Position numbers and translations under genes: made by a program
In this document: positions 12,641-24,743 of the stretch, one piece after another
Numbering within the stretch: the stretch's first letter is position 1
Layout: each line of letters begins with the position of its first letter
The notes under the pieces: model-generated
Seen by the model: only the letters and a program-made list of their open reading frames with translations
Databases searched by the model: none
What the model was told of the DNA's origin: nothing
Source: Zerene cesonia
Taxonomy: Eukaryota; Arthropoda; Insecta; Lepidoptera; Pieridae
DNA: 64,000 bases
Assembly: GCF_012273895.1 (NCBI RefSeq)
Contig: NC_052103.1
Location: 3,906,001 to 3,970,000 of the forward strand
Reading direction: 5' to 3'

Positions 12641-13697
12641 ATCTAGTTTATTACTTAAATATAAATAATCTTCTTCGGAACAATTATATATCGGGCGCAA
12701 GACAATTAACGAAAACATTGTACCAATTAAATGACGATGACTGAACACAATTTTATAGTACGTGTTTACCGCATGAATAAACTCTTTGTTATTTACTAAG
12801 GCGCAGTTCCTTTGGAACGAAAGTTTATATTGCTACACGATCCTCTATCAAGCTGCATTACATGCATTTACACTTGAACAAGTGTCCTTGGGTTGCCTTT
12901 AAAAATGTTACCTACATGATTGTCTCTACAATAATCCAGTTTTACAGTGTAACTCAAATATATCGTTTTAAATTGCGTTATATTATGTATTTTGTAAAAT
13001 AAAAAAAAAAATTACAAAAACTGACTAAAAATATCGTTTTAAATTTCCAATCTCGGATTTCATTATAAAGGGTTTCATATTACTTTTTATGCTTCAATAC
13101 AACTGTGCCATTTTGCATCAAATTGTTGTATCTCCAAAAAATAAATAATTCCATGAAAGTGTGATAAGTGGGCACTCCTGAGTTTCGAAATGAGTATGTT
13201 GTCTCTGAGATTGTTACCTGTAACTATTATTTGGTTTCCTAACAAAAACAAAAAAAATTACAATACCTTAGAAGTAGCAGGCTATCACAATTTTACAATG
13301 TTACTATGAAACAGTTCAATTATTATACAACATTAAATGTGATCTAATATTATGTATGGAATAAAAAATAGCTATATTATATTATATTTAGAGAAAAGTA
13401 AGATTAATGATGAATGGCTGTGGATATATTACAATATAAGGAAAAAAAAAATTATTAGTTTATAATTTATATTAATATATAATATGCATCCATAGACAAA
13501 TTCTAATAAAAGTTTATAAAAAAAATAAGACCATAATATGTCTAAACTATTTCGCTATAATAAACTGTATAGATAGAAAAGACAAATCAATATATTTTCA
13601 TAAACTAAATACAATCACTACTAATTGAGACGTCTGTAATTTTAGAAGCATTAGTTACAGAAATATGCTTTAGTAAAACATATAATCTTATTAACAG

Positions 13698-13924
13698 CGA
13701 GAACGCAAGCAACGTAAGCTCTATTCCGATGAGTGGGCTCTTGGAGATGATGAAGCGGAAGGCGGTAGAGGTTTCTCTCTCGCTGACAAGCTGGAGAGCC
13801 AGAGATTTGAGCATTCCGGGGCTGTCTTGGAAATGCAAGGCACTGATCTCACCATATCATACCTGCAGAAGAATGGGTTTACAACACCTCTCCTCTTTAA
13901 AGATAAAGCTGGATTGGGGTTGAG
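13698..13924 (+). CDS. KDM2: KDM2 exon 2 (acidic stretch and pre-JmjC region)
   Basis: Acceptor TTATTAACAG, 227 nt, donor GTAAGT; starts in phase 0 and leaves two bases (AG). It encodes RERKQRKLYSDEWALGDDEA... and ends YLQKNGFTTPLLFKDKAGLG, aligning with the KDM2A segment with motifs YIQRGGLRDPLIFKNSDGLG just before the JmjC core. Together with exon 3 it restores Arg at the junction (AG|A). The copy at 34554-34780 differs by a single synonymous change (TCC/TCG Ser). The next exon in gene order is at 25429-25318 on the opposite strand, in the misoriented contig. Confidence 0.9.
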
Positions 13925-14723
13925 GTAAGTGTTTGATATATGTATATAATGATACTGAAATCTTAAATTAAACATCACCAATTCTGTAAAATGTTATGAT
14001 GATTAATTAAGTCCATATTTTAAAACTTTTACCATTAATACTTCATATCTTCGATTTCATTCGGAAGTTAATATGTTTATATATATATACATATCTAGTA
14101 TAAATTGATATCAAATTAATGTTTTGGTAAGTAATGTATACTTTATGTTATTACAATGATTCTTTTTAATATAACCCATGTCACTCAGTGAAGTAACAGC
14201 TTCTAATTGTGGAAGAATTTTTAAAATCGGTCCTGTAGTTTTTTTGTTAAAATATCTCAAGCATACCTATGATTTGTATTTGTTTTCCTCTTAATATCAG
14301 TAGATGGGCTCAAAAATCATCCAAAAAGAAAACTTTTTTGTTGAAAATGATATGCCTAAATTAAACAAAAATATCATTTGATTAAATAAATTAGTTATGT
14401 GTGAGCTTTTTGATATTCAGCTATTATAGCATAAAATCAATTACTTGTAAATCCTGTACTTTATCAATTTTATTATTGCGTATTATTGGTATTAATAATG
14501 TCAGTAATTGACTCTTATAGAAAGTTAGGGCTGGCTCTGCAACTTCTGCATATTTTTTTTGCAATGATTTGATGTTCGGCGCAGACGCAAATATGTAATG
14601 ATTTATGACACTTGACATATGTTTAATGGACGGTTGAAGTCTGTCACACGTACTAATTGTCACTGTCACATGAAAAAAGTAATGACACTGGTTTTTCTGC
14701 CAAATTAATCCGATGATAAAAAA

Positions 14724-14842
14724 AAGTATACTTAGGCCTCTTATAAATCTCAGATGTAAAACTATCCACAACGTGACATTGGCAAAATTGTGGCAACACA
14801 GCACTGCCATTCATAAAATAAAATTGAATTGAAGTATACTTA
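14724..14842 (+). mobile_element. 97-bp insertion with 11-bp target-site duplication, absent from other arm
   Basis: AAGTATACTTA occurs at 14724-14734 and again at 14832-14842, flanking 97 bp that are missing from the other arm, where a single copy of the target remains at about 33751. The insert ends CATAAAATAAAATTGAATTG, a simple-sequence tail like those of some LINE-mobilised retroposons. The perfect target duplication shows it is an insertion here, not a deletion there. The source family is not recognised. Confidence 0.75.
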
Positions 14843-16200
14843 GCTCGCGTCAGAGCGCTAACCTGACGCAGCGCTATGACGCCGAATTGTGTTGACGCGG
14901 TAATGGTTATGTCAGATAGAACGAATACAACTCGCGACGCGTGCTATGGACTCGTTCTCTTTGACAAAACTATAAAGGTTCAGTCACATTATTACACTAA
15001 ACCTAATAGTTTTAAATTATTTTCCTTAACCCGCTGACTACTGAATGACAAAACTAAGTGGTCCGGTAGGATTTACGTTTTGATTTCATACTGAAAATGC
15101 GCAATGCGAAAATTTTATTTTTTGTCCTCTAAAACGTTCGTTTACACTTTAGATAGATAACAGTGAGTTTGGTTGTTTTATCAAAGGGTAGACAACTACA
15201 ATTGAGGATTAATGTTAAGCTCTTAATGAAGTGCAGAAGTTTCAAGTATCATTAGTCTCAAAGTTATAGTTAATATTAAGACGTCAATCTGTGAGCGAAT
15301 AATATAGTGGAAATAGTAATTAAATGCAACTTTAATTAAAGTGGGTGGGTAAAGAATTTCAGGAATTATGTTTTTATACAATATTTATTTCTAATTTTGA
15401 CGAATATGCGTGTCAAGCTGATGTTATTATGTCCTGATATTAATTAATTTAAGATGATTTTGTAATTATAAAACTGAATTTTCATATCAAACTGCTATAA
15501 TTTAACGAATTTCCATCTAAAGGTACTATTTTAATTCTCAATCCTTTTACGATTAAATCAAAGTTTTGTACTTTTTGACTCTGGAATCTCATTATCTAAG
15601 TTATATTTGTGTGAAAGTAACAAAAGATTTAAACTGTTAAAAAATAAATAGTTGGCAATGACTATATAGACGACAATTGTACTCACCATTTTTAAATTAT
15701 TCGCAATTAACTATCACAAATTAAATTCTAATGTGACTTACACTTTTTCAGCCCTATTTTAAGGCTGCATTAAAGTTACTTTTAAGTGTATTGAAATTTA
15801 TGAAGACATTCGTATTCACAAAAACTCTGACAATTCTTATAAATGACTTGTGAATTATGATATCTGAGAAAAAAAAACGACAATTATTTTAATACTTACT
15901 CGAAAACATTCATATACCTATTATGAATAAATTATCTGGTTGTAACTTTTCGCTATATGCAAATTTAATAGTATCTAGACTATATGTGATTTTTAAAATT
16001 TAATGTACGATTTACCTAAACATACAGATGATCATGTCTATAATTAGTTAGGTATATACGTCATGCTCAATTCAAAAGGTATATCAATGGAGTAAAAAAA
16101 AACTTAAAATGACAGTATCAACTTATTTGACTCACTTGTATACAGAGTAGTGAAATAACAAAATTATTTAATTAATCTGGGCGACTCTCGTCAGAATAAT

Positions 16201-16384
16201 AGGAACTCATGAAATCATTGTATTGTCACCGATCCTCGATAAATATTCAAAGTTTAAATGTAAAGGAGTCGCTAACATACGAAGATACAGGTGAAGCTAA
16301 TAAAAGGGTGTTAAGAAGAGAACGTTTTATTATTAGCATAATATTCTATGTACTATTGAAATCTATAGACAACATCTCTTTTTT
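16201..16384 (+). repeat. Half of a foldback interspersed repeat (truncated relative to other arm)
   Basis: Holds one arm of the repeat seen in fuller form at 31999-32400: GTATTGTCACCGATCCTCGATAAATATTC ... ACAGGTGAAGCTAATAAAAG (16221-16307) and the central part through GACAACATCTCTTTT. The second arm, about 216 bp, is missing here. An open frame of 73 codons across it is incidental. Confidence 0.6.
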
Positions 16385-16570
16385 ATCATATTATGGGCCC
16401 TCTAACGCATCCCACGCACAGCAGATGTAGCAATATAGGTATTACTTATAGCTATATTAACAGAGTTATATCTTCACTTACCTAATTGCCTTAACCTATA
16501 ACTACAATATTCTTAAAAAATCCAATGATTTAATTTTTAGTTCTATAGCATTGAAATGCTTTATGAATGA

Positions 16571-16698
16571 AAATTTTTAAAGAATAGAAAATATTTGATC
16601 ACGGGTGGCCGAGAGGCTAGGCGGTGCTACGGTTTGGCAAAAAAACGCGGGTTCGGATCCCGCCTCGCGATCAAATTTTTTCTATTCTTTCAAAATTT
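16571..16698 (+). ncRNA. tRNA-like sequence inside a ~33-bp inverted-repeat stem
   Basis: The core 16599-16672 resembles a tRNA: A-box-like TGGCCGAGAGG (16606-16616), B-box GGTTCGGATCC (16650-16660), a perfect T-arm GCGGG/CCCGC, a 7-bp acceptor-like stem with one mismatch and one wobble, and a T6 run just after, usable as a pol III terminator. The anticodon arm is poor: base 33 is C instead of T, one stem pair is lost, and no isotype can be assigned, so it is not a confident functional tRNA. Around the core, AAATTTT-AAAGAATAGAAAA-ATTTGATC (16572-16600 region) is matched by its inverted complement at 16669-16697 with few mismatches, making one long hairpin. The other arm's copy (31691-31818) carries a paired change in this stem. 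It could be a pol III gene, a tRNA-derived foldback transposon, or a tRNA pseudogene. Confidence 0.55.
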
Positions 16699-17200
16699 CT
16701 CAAATACAATGATTATTATTTGTACTATAAGCAAGCATTTACTGCTCTAAAATGGATTCGTCGTGAATCGTGAATCGAGTCGACTCAAAACAACCTTATA
16801 TTATACTTTAAACAACTAGACTCACAACCTCCTAAATAAATGAAGGTCGTCAAAAATGCCTGAGCGGGGTTGTGCAAAACATTCTCGGACATATAACATC
16901 TTATTTCGTGTCAGTAATGTTTTAAGTCTTTTATACGGCTCATATTTTTTAAACTGCCTAATTCACGCGTACATAAAGAGTTTTGCTTTTAAGACAATTT
17001 TTGAGTGTAATTATGAGTTCAGTTGTTTATGCATTGTACGTTAATGCTTAGTTGTCATGGATTCGTTTATGCATGACTGATCGCATGCTTAATTTACTAA
17101 ATCTAGTAACTGGTTGCAACGATTATAAATACTTCAGAAACGATTCAATCAAATATGATAATTATCCTAATTAAGCTATTAATTCTTGTAATATTCAATA

Positions 17201-17407
17201 CTAGCTTGTACTTGAAGAAAGACAAACTCAAGGTTTTACCTGCATTGCTCCCGTGGAATTTCCGAGATAAAAACTGTCCTATGTCTTGAACTGTCTTTGT
17301 ACCAAAATTTCTTCCAAATCAGTTCCATGGTTAAGGCGTGAAGTGAATGGGCAGACAGGCAAAGAGACGGAATCTACTTTCACATGTAGGTATAAAATTA
17401 GTAGGGA
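17201..17407 (-). mobile_element. Non-autonomous Helitron-like element, minus orientation
   Basis: Read on the minus strand it starts TCCCTACTAATTTTATACCT and ends with CTAG at 17201-17204. The core (TTAACCATGGAACTGATTTG) is a diverged version of the Lep1-like core, closer to the 2960-3150 fragment. Its allele is at 31002-31208 on the plus strand. Confidence 0.6.
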
Positions 17408-20400
17408 TCTTTTGCACGTTCTTTTTGTGTGGATTAATCTACTTACCTAATTGTTTTTTTTTTAAAACTACAGTCCTCTCGTTGCGTTCTATTTAACAAA
17501 AGAAAGTTGTTGTTTGGAATTGAACCGTGATGGGACCTTTATTTGTAATTACATTTTTTTCCTCTTTCGAGTGAATATTTGGTGATATTCAAGTAATGTC
17601 ACGTTCTTAACCTAAATTTACTGTAGAAATTAAGATGTTTATCTTTTTATTTTAATTGTTGTTTGTCTTTTGTTTATGCATGGTTATAAAGAAAATTAAA
17701 GGTGGTATCCACGTAAATACCGTGTAGTTACACTGTGCTGCAATTTGTTTTCTCTTTGTGCCATATTCCTATAACTTTATATATTTTTTATAATCATATC
17801 GTTTTAAGGTTTTTGCTGCTTTTGCTTTAAACTTTTCACGAAGACGTCTTACGACGTCTTCTGTGTTTACTCCAACAAAATATTTTTGTGATGAAAACAA
17901 CAAAGTTACTTTCGTATTTAGGGTGCTAGTATGTATGACTGTATAGGATTTTATATGTGTTGTAATCTATTACAAGTGTATATATTTATTATTATATACT
18001 TTTATTGCTTTCTTTCTACGTCAGTTCAATTAATTATTAATGTAGATAGTTGAAGTAATACGTAGACGAAATAGAAGAAGGACAGACTGTTGCTATTGCG
18101 TGCATCGTCATTGTTTAGACTGTGTCAGAGGAATTTTTTTTCATAAACATCTCATTAATTTGTAGTCACGTACGATGGACGCAGAATAAATAAGGGTGGG
18201 ATTATTCTGAACTAAGGCGTTCTATTGCTCTATTACTCGGGAGTCGTGTTCGATATAGAAAAGGTTCTCATTTTACAGACTTCCTCAATAATACAAATCG
18301 ATGTAGGTAACTATGAAGCGCTTAGAAAGGGGTTTCCGTTACCGTCCATTTTTCATTTCGTTTTGCATTAGGTACGTATTAAACCTTAAAAATGAATTAG
18401 GTCAGTCATATATCATAACATTGATTTGATAACAAAACAAGTGGCCCATTTAAAGGGCACGCCATACTACACTCATCTTGTGTGCTGTCAAAGTGACATA
18501 ATATGGTAAATGTTTATCGGTCCGCCATGTTTTTGTGTTGCTATGCTAAGCATTGGCCATTGGATGTGTGTATTATTGAAGAAAATGAAATGAAATGTTA
18601 AACCCGTGTTACATATACAGTGCCGATTTTCATTATATATGTCTCTACCTTAATAGGAATGGAAAGTTAGATTTTATTATAATCACAGTCTAATAGAGTC
18701 GAATCCATTAAGTTGTTCAACGAAAACGTTTAGTAGTGCGGTGGGCGCGAGGTGAGACGAGGGTAGAACGAGCCCGAGCTACATACGCCATGTTGTTAGC
18801 AGCTCGGGACACCATCTAAGTGGCTTTTCATCATTACTCTACTTATATCTGATTTGTGACTGCCTTGACATTTTTCAGCATTTACTACGAGATAAAAGGC
18901 GTTGTAAATGCTGTCTCTTTATACTGTTGTTTAAATCTGATGATCTAGTTGTCTTGATTTCAATTAATTCAGAATAATAGTATTGAATGAGTTTTGACAT
19001 TTTGTCAATAAGCATACTAAGTAAACTAAATAATTGCATAATATTACGATTTAACGCTTTAAAAATGTGTAATATAGGTATATGTTTACATGTCAACACA
19101 TTTATACTTGGTGCTTATTAATGAAGTGCTGAGTACAATGTAAAACTAACAAGTAGCTAGAAATAGATAACCTTTAAAAGAGCTAGAGTTCACTGGTAGC
19201 CATCCCCCCACGCTATATTTCCTGAATTCTAATTTGTAAGGGTCGGTTAGTTTAAATTCAAAACTGTTCAGTTTAATAGAGTTTTAAATGTTTAACTTGA
19301 ATAATTTTTACCACAGTTTTAGAGGTTTTTATTATTATATACTACTTAATTATTCTGTTGTGCACAATAAATGAGTCTTGATCAAGTCCATTGATTTGTT
19401 TTTATTCATAAACGTTTATTTGTTTTGTTTGTGTTAATAGGTTACTAAAATCAAAACTTAGAAAAAAGTTAACAAGTGTTAAAAACAATATTTTATTTTT
19501 CAAAAGCGTTTTAAAAGTAGGAAACATTCTGTATTACTTTCAGTCTATTATTTCCAAGCTAAAGCAAATATTCTAGTCAATACGGTTTACAAAAAAAATT
19601 ACCTACTGCATGAAAAATGAAGACTTTGTAAAAACATCTCTGTAAAGATCACGCGATTTTATGAATGGAATATAATTTTTGGAACTCGCAAGGCGTCACA
19701 GACACGTGTGTTTCACATAATACATTTCATGTGACATGTCTCGGGTACGATTATCTAACTTTTTAGCAGTTACAAAATAAGCGTAGATATTATAAAAAGC
19801 AAATGAATTGAATAAGCATTACACGTATAAATTGATGCCCTCTGTGAAATAATTCAATACTAATTCATTTCATTACCACTATTTGACCTTTAAAATAGGT
19901 TTCTCAAAATTTAAATGAAGTTGCGTTACATCTCTTGGTTATTTATGTATTTCATTGAGAAGGAGTTTTAAATCAAATAATACGACATTATTATTATAAT
20001 AATTGATAATGTTACCATAATAAAAATTATATATACAATACTTAAATAAGTGAACTTTAATAACATATAACAATTAAATTAACAGCACCGAGATATAGCG
20101 AAGTTCAGAACAATTTAACTTGTTGCGAGCGATGATTTGAAAGCGACTCTTGTCATTGACGAAGCGGTGTAGAAATTGTAAGCGGGAATCGTGCCTTATC
20201 GCTCACAAATCTTATAAGTATTTCAATTGTAAGGATAAAAGAAATGTTTATGGATGAAGGTTTCACGTAATGTGATCAAGTTTTGATACATTACATACAT
20301 GTGTCAAGTCAACGCCGAGTCAACGTCAAGTATTAATGTACTGTTAGGAATATAAACCATTTGTTAACCCATTTAGATAGTAAAAAATACACAAGTTTTC

Positions 20401-21875
20401 ATTTATATCTATGAATGGCTCGGTCACAACTAATAAAATTTGTTCTATCACAAAACGCGGTTATCGTTCTATAATTTAATTGGAAGTACAATTTTCATCA
20501 ATCGTGTAAGGAACATTTCGATTTATAAAATTATTTGATTTGATAAGCGGCTTATCGATAAAGAGCCAAGTGCTATAAACTCGTGTTGCTTATTGTAGAC
20601 TTGGTAGGTCGACTGTAAAATAGATGTTTTTATCGCTTCCCTTCACTGGTTATTTAGTGGTTTCGGGACCAATTCGTTTTTGTTTAATATTAAATAAATA
20701 TTTTATAATAGTGAACATTGTATGCTTGGTCGGTTATATAATTTGGAGCTACTACTAATTGTTGATTGTATCTTAATTCATTGATAAGTACGTTATAATT
20801 TATTGGCATTATAGCGCTAGAGCTCTCGTTTTCTCATTTTGACGCAGTTATATTTTCTTGCGCCTTTGATAAATTTATTAGCTTCACCAAGACCAGTGGT
20901 TTCACCAGTTTCGAGTTGGAATTTTGAATACAAATTATTGTTTGTTTGTATTAAAGATAAATATTGCAAATTAAATATATTACATATCAAAGCTTTGTAT
21001 GATTAATATTTAGCTTTACATTTCCGAGAAATATCTGCACGAGATATATCGTTTGTTTGGAGCTTTTTCGCTCTTCCCAAAATCGCAATGCAATTATCCA
21101 ATCAAATGTAGATAGATGCGGGTGTGTGGTAGTCGCCGGTACGGGGTTGCCTCCCGCCCGCCCACAGACCAGCCTCGGCCCACGCTTTGAACTTCCACAT
21201 CTGAAATAATATCCGACAATCCGTCACAGATAATAATATGTTGATGCATAGCTAAATCTGTGATATTTGTTGTCTGTGTTGTTTGATTGCATTTATTTGA
21301 CATTGCAGGGACTCTTACATAAAATAAGATTCAATTTATTCATCCTTGTTTTGTTATGAAGCAAGTGCTGCAAAATATTATGAAAAAATAACAATGCGGC
21401 AATCAATGTAAATCTAGTCATGATTATTTAAAAAACTCAGTTTGAAATAATGTTAATAACCGTTAGAATATGTTTAATAACTATTCTTATTACAAATCGA
21501 CTTAAAATTTTATAATCTTACTTCTGAGAATTGCATCTTGAAATTCTCATTTTTTTAATGTCAAAGATTATTAAGTATAATAACTGACTATTTGCACTAT
21601 GTGATAAATTACTATACTATGTATGTATGACTGTATTCAATATTTTAGAGGAATAAGGAAGTTAATATCAATTAAAGTCTCGCTCGCTCGCTAATAGTTG
21701 TGTCTACTTATCTGGTTAAAATAATCCGTAGATTACGAGCATTCAGGATAAATATGTGTACTTATTCATTAAACTTCTAATGAGTCGGTAACGGTACATT
21801 TAAACAGCCAAAGATAGAATAGCAGGATTACTAAGTTGCAAAAAATATGTGCATTGTGCAATTTCCCATAATCTA

Positions 21876-22875
21876 NNNNNNNNNNNNNNNNNNNNNNNNN
21901 NNNNNNNNNNNNNNNNNNNNNNNNNNNNNNNNNNNNNNNNNNNNNNNNNNNNNNNNNNNNNNNNNNNNNNNNNNNNNNNNNNNNNNNNNNNNNNNNNNNN
22001 NNNNNNNNNNNNNNNNNNNNNNNNNNNNNNNNNNNNNNNNNNNNNNNNNNNNNNNNNNNNNNNNNNNNNNNNNNNNNNNNNNNNNNNNNNNNNNNNNNNN
22101 NNNNNNNNNNNNNNNNNNNNNNNNNNNNNNNNNNNNNNNNNNNNNNNNNNNNNNNNNNNNNNNNNNNNNNNNNNNNNNNNNNNNNNNNNNNNNNNNNNNN
22201 NNNNNNNNNNNNNNNNNNNNNNNNNNNNNNNNNNNNNNNNNNNNNNNNNNNNNNNNNNNNNNNNNNNNNNNNNNNNNNNNNNNNNNNNNNNNNNNNNNNN
22301 NNNNNNNNNNNNNNNNNNNNNNNNNNNNNNNNNNNNNNNNNNNNNNNNNNNNNNNNNNNNNNNNNNNNNNNNNNNNNNNNNNNNNNNNNNNNNNNNNNNN
22401 NNNNNNNNNNNNNNNNNNNNNNNNNNNNNNNNNNNNNNNNNNNNNNNNNNNNNNNNNNNNNNNNNNNNNNNNNNNNNNNNNNNNNNNNNNNNNNNNNNNN
22501 NNNNNNNNNNNNNNNNNNNNNNNNNNNNNNNNNNNNNNNNNNNNNNNNNNNNNNNNNNNNNNNNNNNNNNNNNNNNNNNNNNNNNNNNNNNNNNNNNNNN
22601 NNNNNNNNNNNNNNNNNNNNNNNNNNNNNNNNNNNNNNNNNNNNNNNNNNNNNNNNNNNNNNNNNNNNNNNNNNNNNNNNNNNNNNNNNNNNNNNNNNNN
22701 NNNNNNNNNNNNNNNNNNNNNNNNNNNNNNNNNNNNNNNNNNNNNNNNNNNNNNNNNNNNNNNNNNNNNNNNNNNNNNNNNNNNNNNNNNNNNNNNNNNN
22801 NNNNNNNNNNNNNNNNNNNNNNNNNNNNNNNNNNNNNNNNNNNNNNNNNNNNNNNNNNNNNNNNNNNNNNNNNNN
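21876..22875. other. Assembly gap of exactly 1000 N
   Basis: A fixed-size gap, so its length is nominal. The sequence on its left is duplicated at 26503 onward in reverse complement. In the corrected order no sequence need be missing here, because contig A overlaps the flipped contig B. Confidence 0.98.
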
Positions 22876-22919
22876 GACAGATTCGAAATTCAAATGTAAT
22901 ATTTTTTTATAATTAAGTG

Positions 22920-22949
22920 TAACAGTATTTATGGCCAGACTAAGTATAT
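22920..22949 (-). repeat. Putative transposon terminal inverted repeat at contig edge
   Basis: TAACAGTATTTATGGCCAGACTAAGTATAT matches 40110-40139 at 25 of 30 bases in the same orientation as drawn. When contig B is flipped the two face each other as inverted repeats across the second gap, each about 44 bp from the gap edge. TAGTCTGGCCATAAATA with adjacent TA resembles mariner-type ends; the family assignment is from memory and tentative. Confidence 0.5.
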
Positions 22950-23220
22950 GGGGATACGTTTTACTGATCAATTTTCTTTACGGACAGGTGGGTAGGTAGC
23001 CTTCTGAAGCAGTCGAAGCCTTTATACATTTGAGTTAATACAGACTCGGTTTTTCAAAATTTATATAAAAACTATTTATAACCATTAATAGTAATAAAAC
23101 AAGACATAAATACAGCAAGATCTATGATTGTAATTTTAGTTTATTAGTTAACGATCACAATAATTAATTACTTCAGTAAGCTATTAATAACCGTCCGTCA
23201 GTTAAAAATAACCTCAATAC

Positions 23221-24171
23221 CTTGGTAACATCCTCAACTTGAGCAATCTTCAGCTGCTTCTCAATACCAAACTGATGCAGGAAGTTTCCACCAAAGACGA
23301 GAGAGTCACTAGGAGTATACACCGCGTGAATCCAACCCGTCGGTATGAAAAAGGTGTGACCGGCTTGCAGCTGGAATTATTTAATATAATATTATGAGTT
23401 AGGATATATTTTAATTAATCAAGCACGCATTTGACCTTAGGTCTACCTGATAGAAAGTTGAAGTGATCTAGGTGGTGACATGCTTGCTTGAGAGGAACCT
23501 ATTCACTCTCGCCTTGAAAAGATCTAGATTATAACTTTTTGGAGTTTTTATTTACTAGTGATTCTCAAAAACTTCTACTAAATAGTAGGACTTTGGATAT
23601 GTACATTTTTTATTGTATTGGCCAATAGTAAAAACTATTTTAGAAATGGTGACAGTTCTTGAAATATATTTTCAAACAGTAGTTGTTATTTTTACTTATG
23701 AACTGATGGATATACATACATGGACTCTAATGCATTTCTCCACAGTATCACCAAAGAACACATCAGACTGCTTGCCAGATAGAACCCACTTTTCATACAG
23801 TTGCAAATTCCGCTCAGTTGGTGGTATGAGCCAAAACACCTTAGCTCCTGAAAAATTATAATGAACAAACTTAATTGCATTCAATCGTTAAAAACAACTA
23901 TGTAGATACACAATTCTATGCAAGAATAAACTTAAAACTATCCAGTCTTAAAACAAATAAGCTCAAAACAAGTTTAGTTCCCAAAACTCTCTACATGGAT
24001 ATTTATATAACACAAGTTTATATAAGTTGTCATACCTCGTAAGATATGGTACCAAACAGAAGTTCCACCGAAATCAATATGAAAATCTGTGTAACAGCCC
24101 TTCACTGACATCAAACAGTACTTCTGCACTTTTGGATACATCATGTCATCTAAGGCATTTGTTGACTCGGT
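23221..24171 (-). CDS. KDM2: KDM2 exons 5-7 (JmjC catalytic core)
   Basis: Three minus-strand exons with GT-AG sites: exon 5 24171-24036, exon 6 23847-23720, exon 7 23370-23221. They encode residues 185-322 of the joined protein. Exon 5 has CYTDFHIDFGGTSVWYHI, giving Fe(II) ligands His215 and Asp217 and 2-oxoglutarate contact Thr212. Exon 6 begins GAKVFWLIPPT, with Lys232 as the other 2-oxoglutarate contact. Exon 7 has GHTFFIPTGWIHAVYTP with the third ligand His287, then FGGNFLHQF. All catalytic residues known for KDM2A are present, so an active H3K36me1/2 demethylase is expected in the nucleus. Exon 7 ends EDVTK in phase 0 and joins VPQKFRYPFF of exon 8 at 40178, on the other strand of the window. 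That strand switch is a scaffold error, not biology. Confidence 0.95.
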
Positions 24172-24520
24172 CTGGAATTAAAATAACGTTATATATAAAT
24201 TAATCTGATTTTTACCTATGAAGAGGTTAACCTCAATGCTACTGTTAAATGCAAAAAGCAAATACTACCCAATATTAAAGCTTGAAATTTTCACTAAGTT
24301 GTTATGGGAGTTGTTACATGAGGAAAATTTTGCACATAGGAGATAAAAAGAAAATCTATAATATATTTTATTTAATGATACGAAAATTTTAATTTTTTTA
24401 TAACAGTTGAAAATATTTTTCAGAATATTTTAGAATTGCCATCTGCAGTAGGAACTGGCTATATTCAAAAGAGAAAATAAAATACTAAAGGGATAAGTCT
24501 AGCGTTAATCTATAGCGAAA

Positions 24521-24723
24521 TCCTACTAATATTATAAATACGAAAGTTTGTAAGGATGTTTGTGCGTTTGTTGCTCTTTGACGCGAAAACTACTGAACCG
24601 ATTGCAATGAAATTTGGTACGTAGACAGCTGGACAACTGGAATAACATATACATACATATACATAGGCAATCTTTTTTCCCGATATTCCTACTTACGCGG
24701 GTGAAACCACGGGGCGCAGCTAG
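24521..24723 (+). mobile_element. Non-autonomous Helitron, Lep1-like, in KDM2 intron 4
   Basis: Starts TCCTACTAATATTATAAATA and ends CCACGGGGCGCAGCTAG. It is antisense to KDM2 and its 3' end lies 20 bp from the exon 4 splice donor. An internal duplication (ATACATACATATACATAGG) lengthens it. The CCTACGGGAT part of the pre-terminal stem is deleted. Confidence 0.75.
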
Positions 24724-24743
24724 TACGATTGTAAATTTCTAAC

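Larger units (their letters stand above)
9862..21875 (+). repeat. Left arm of ~12-kb inverted repeat (haplotype copy 1)
   Basis: This segment is repeated as reverse complement at 26503-38650. Homology begins just outside the Helitron at 9870, includes the KDM2 promoter, exons 1-2, intron 1 and most of intron 2, and runs to the last base before the N gap. Exon 1 is identical in both copies; exon 2 differs at one synonymous base. Introns differ by scattered substitutions and a few insertions. That pattern and the abrupt end at a contig edge fit two alleles assembled separately rather than an old duplication. Apart from items listed separately, 14.0-21.8 kb is intron 2 with no coding exon I can support. 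Confidence 0.9.

Noticed and set aside
14424..14810. 128-codon minus-strand frame, partly open in the other arm (33837-34064)
   Set aside because: Its N-terminal half is made by the 97-bp insertion and differs between alleles. No family resemblance.
16599..16672. Functional tRNA (Ser/Leu-like D-arm)
   Set aside because: Base 33 is not T, the anticodon stem has a mismatch, the variable region is an A-run, and no isotype fits. Kept as tRNA-like only.
21094..21303. 69-codon minus-strand frame (same protein at 27071-27280 in the other arm)
   Set aside because: The single difference between the copies is synonymous, but the neighbouring 150 bp is equally conserved, and the frame has no domain or splice context. 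Allelic identity explains it.
21769..22971. Long open frames of 350-400 codons across the first gap, and similar ones at 38832-40167
   Set aside because: They are runs of N translated as X. Only the short real sequence at 38892-39066 has content.
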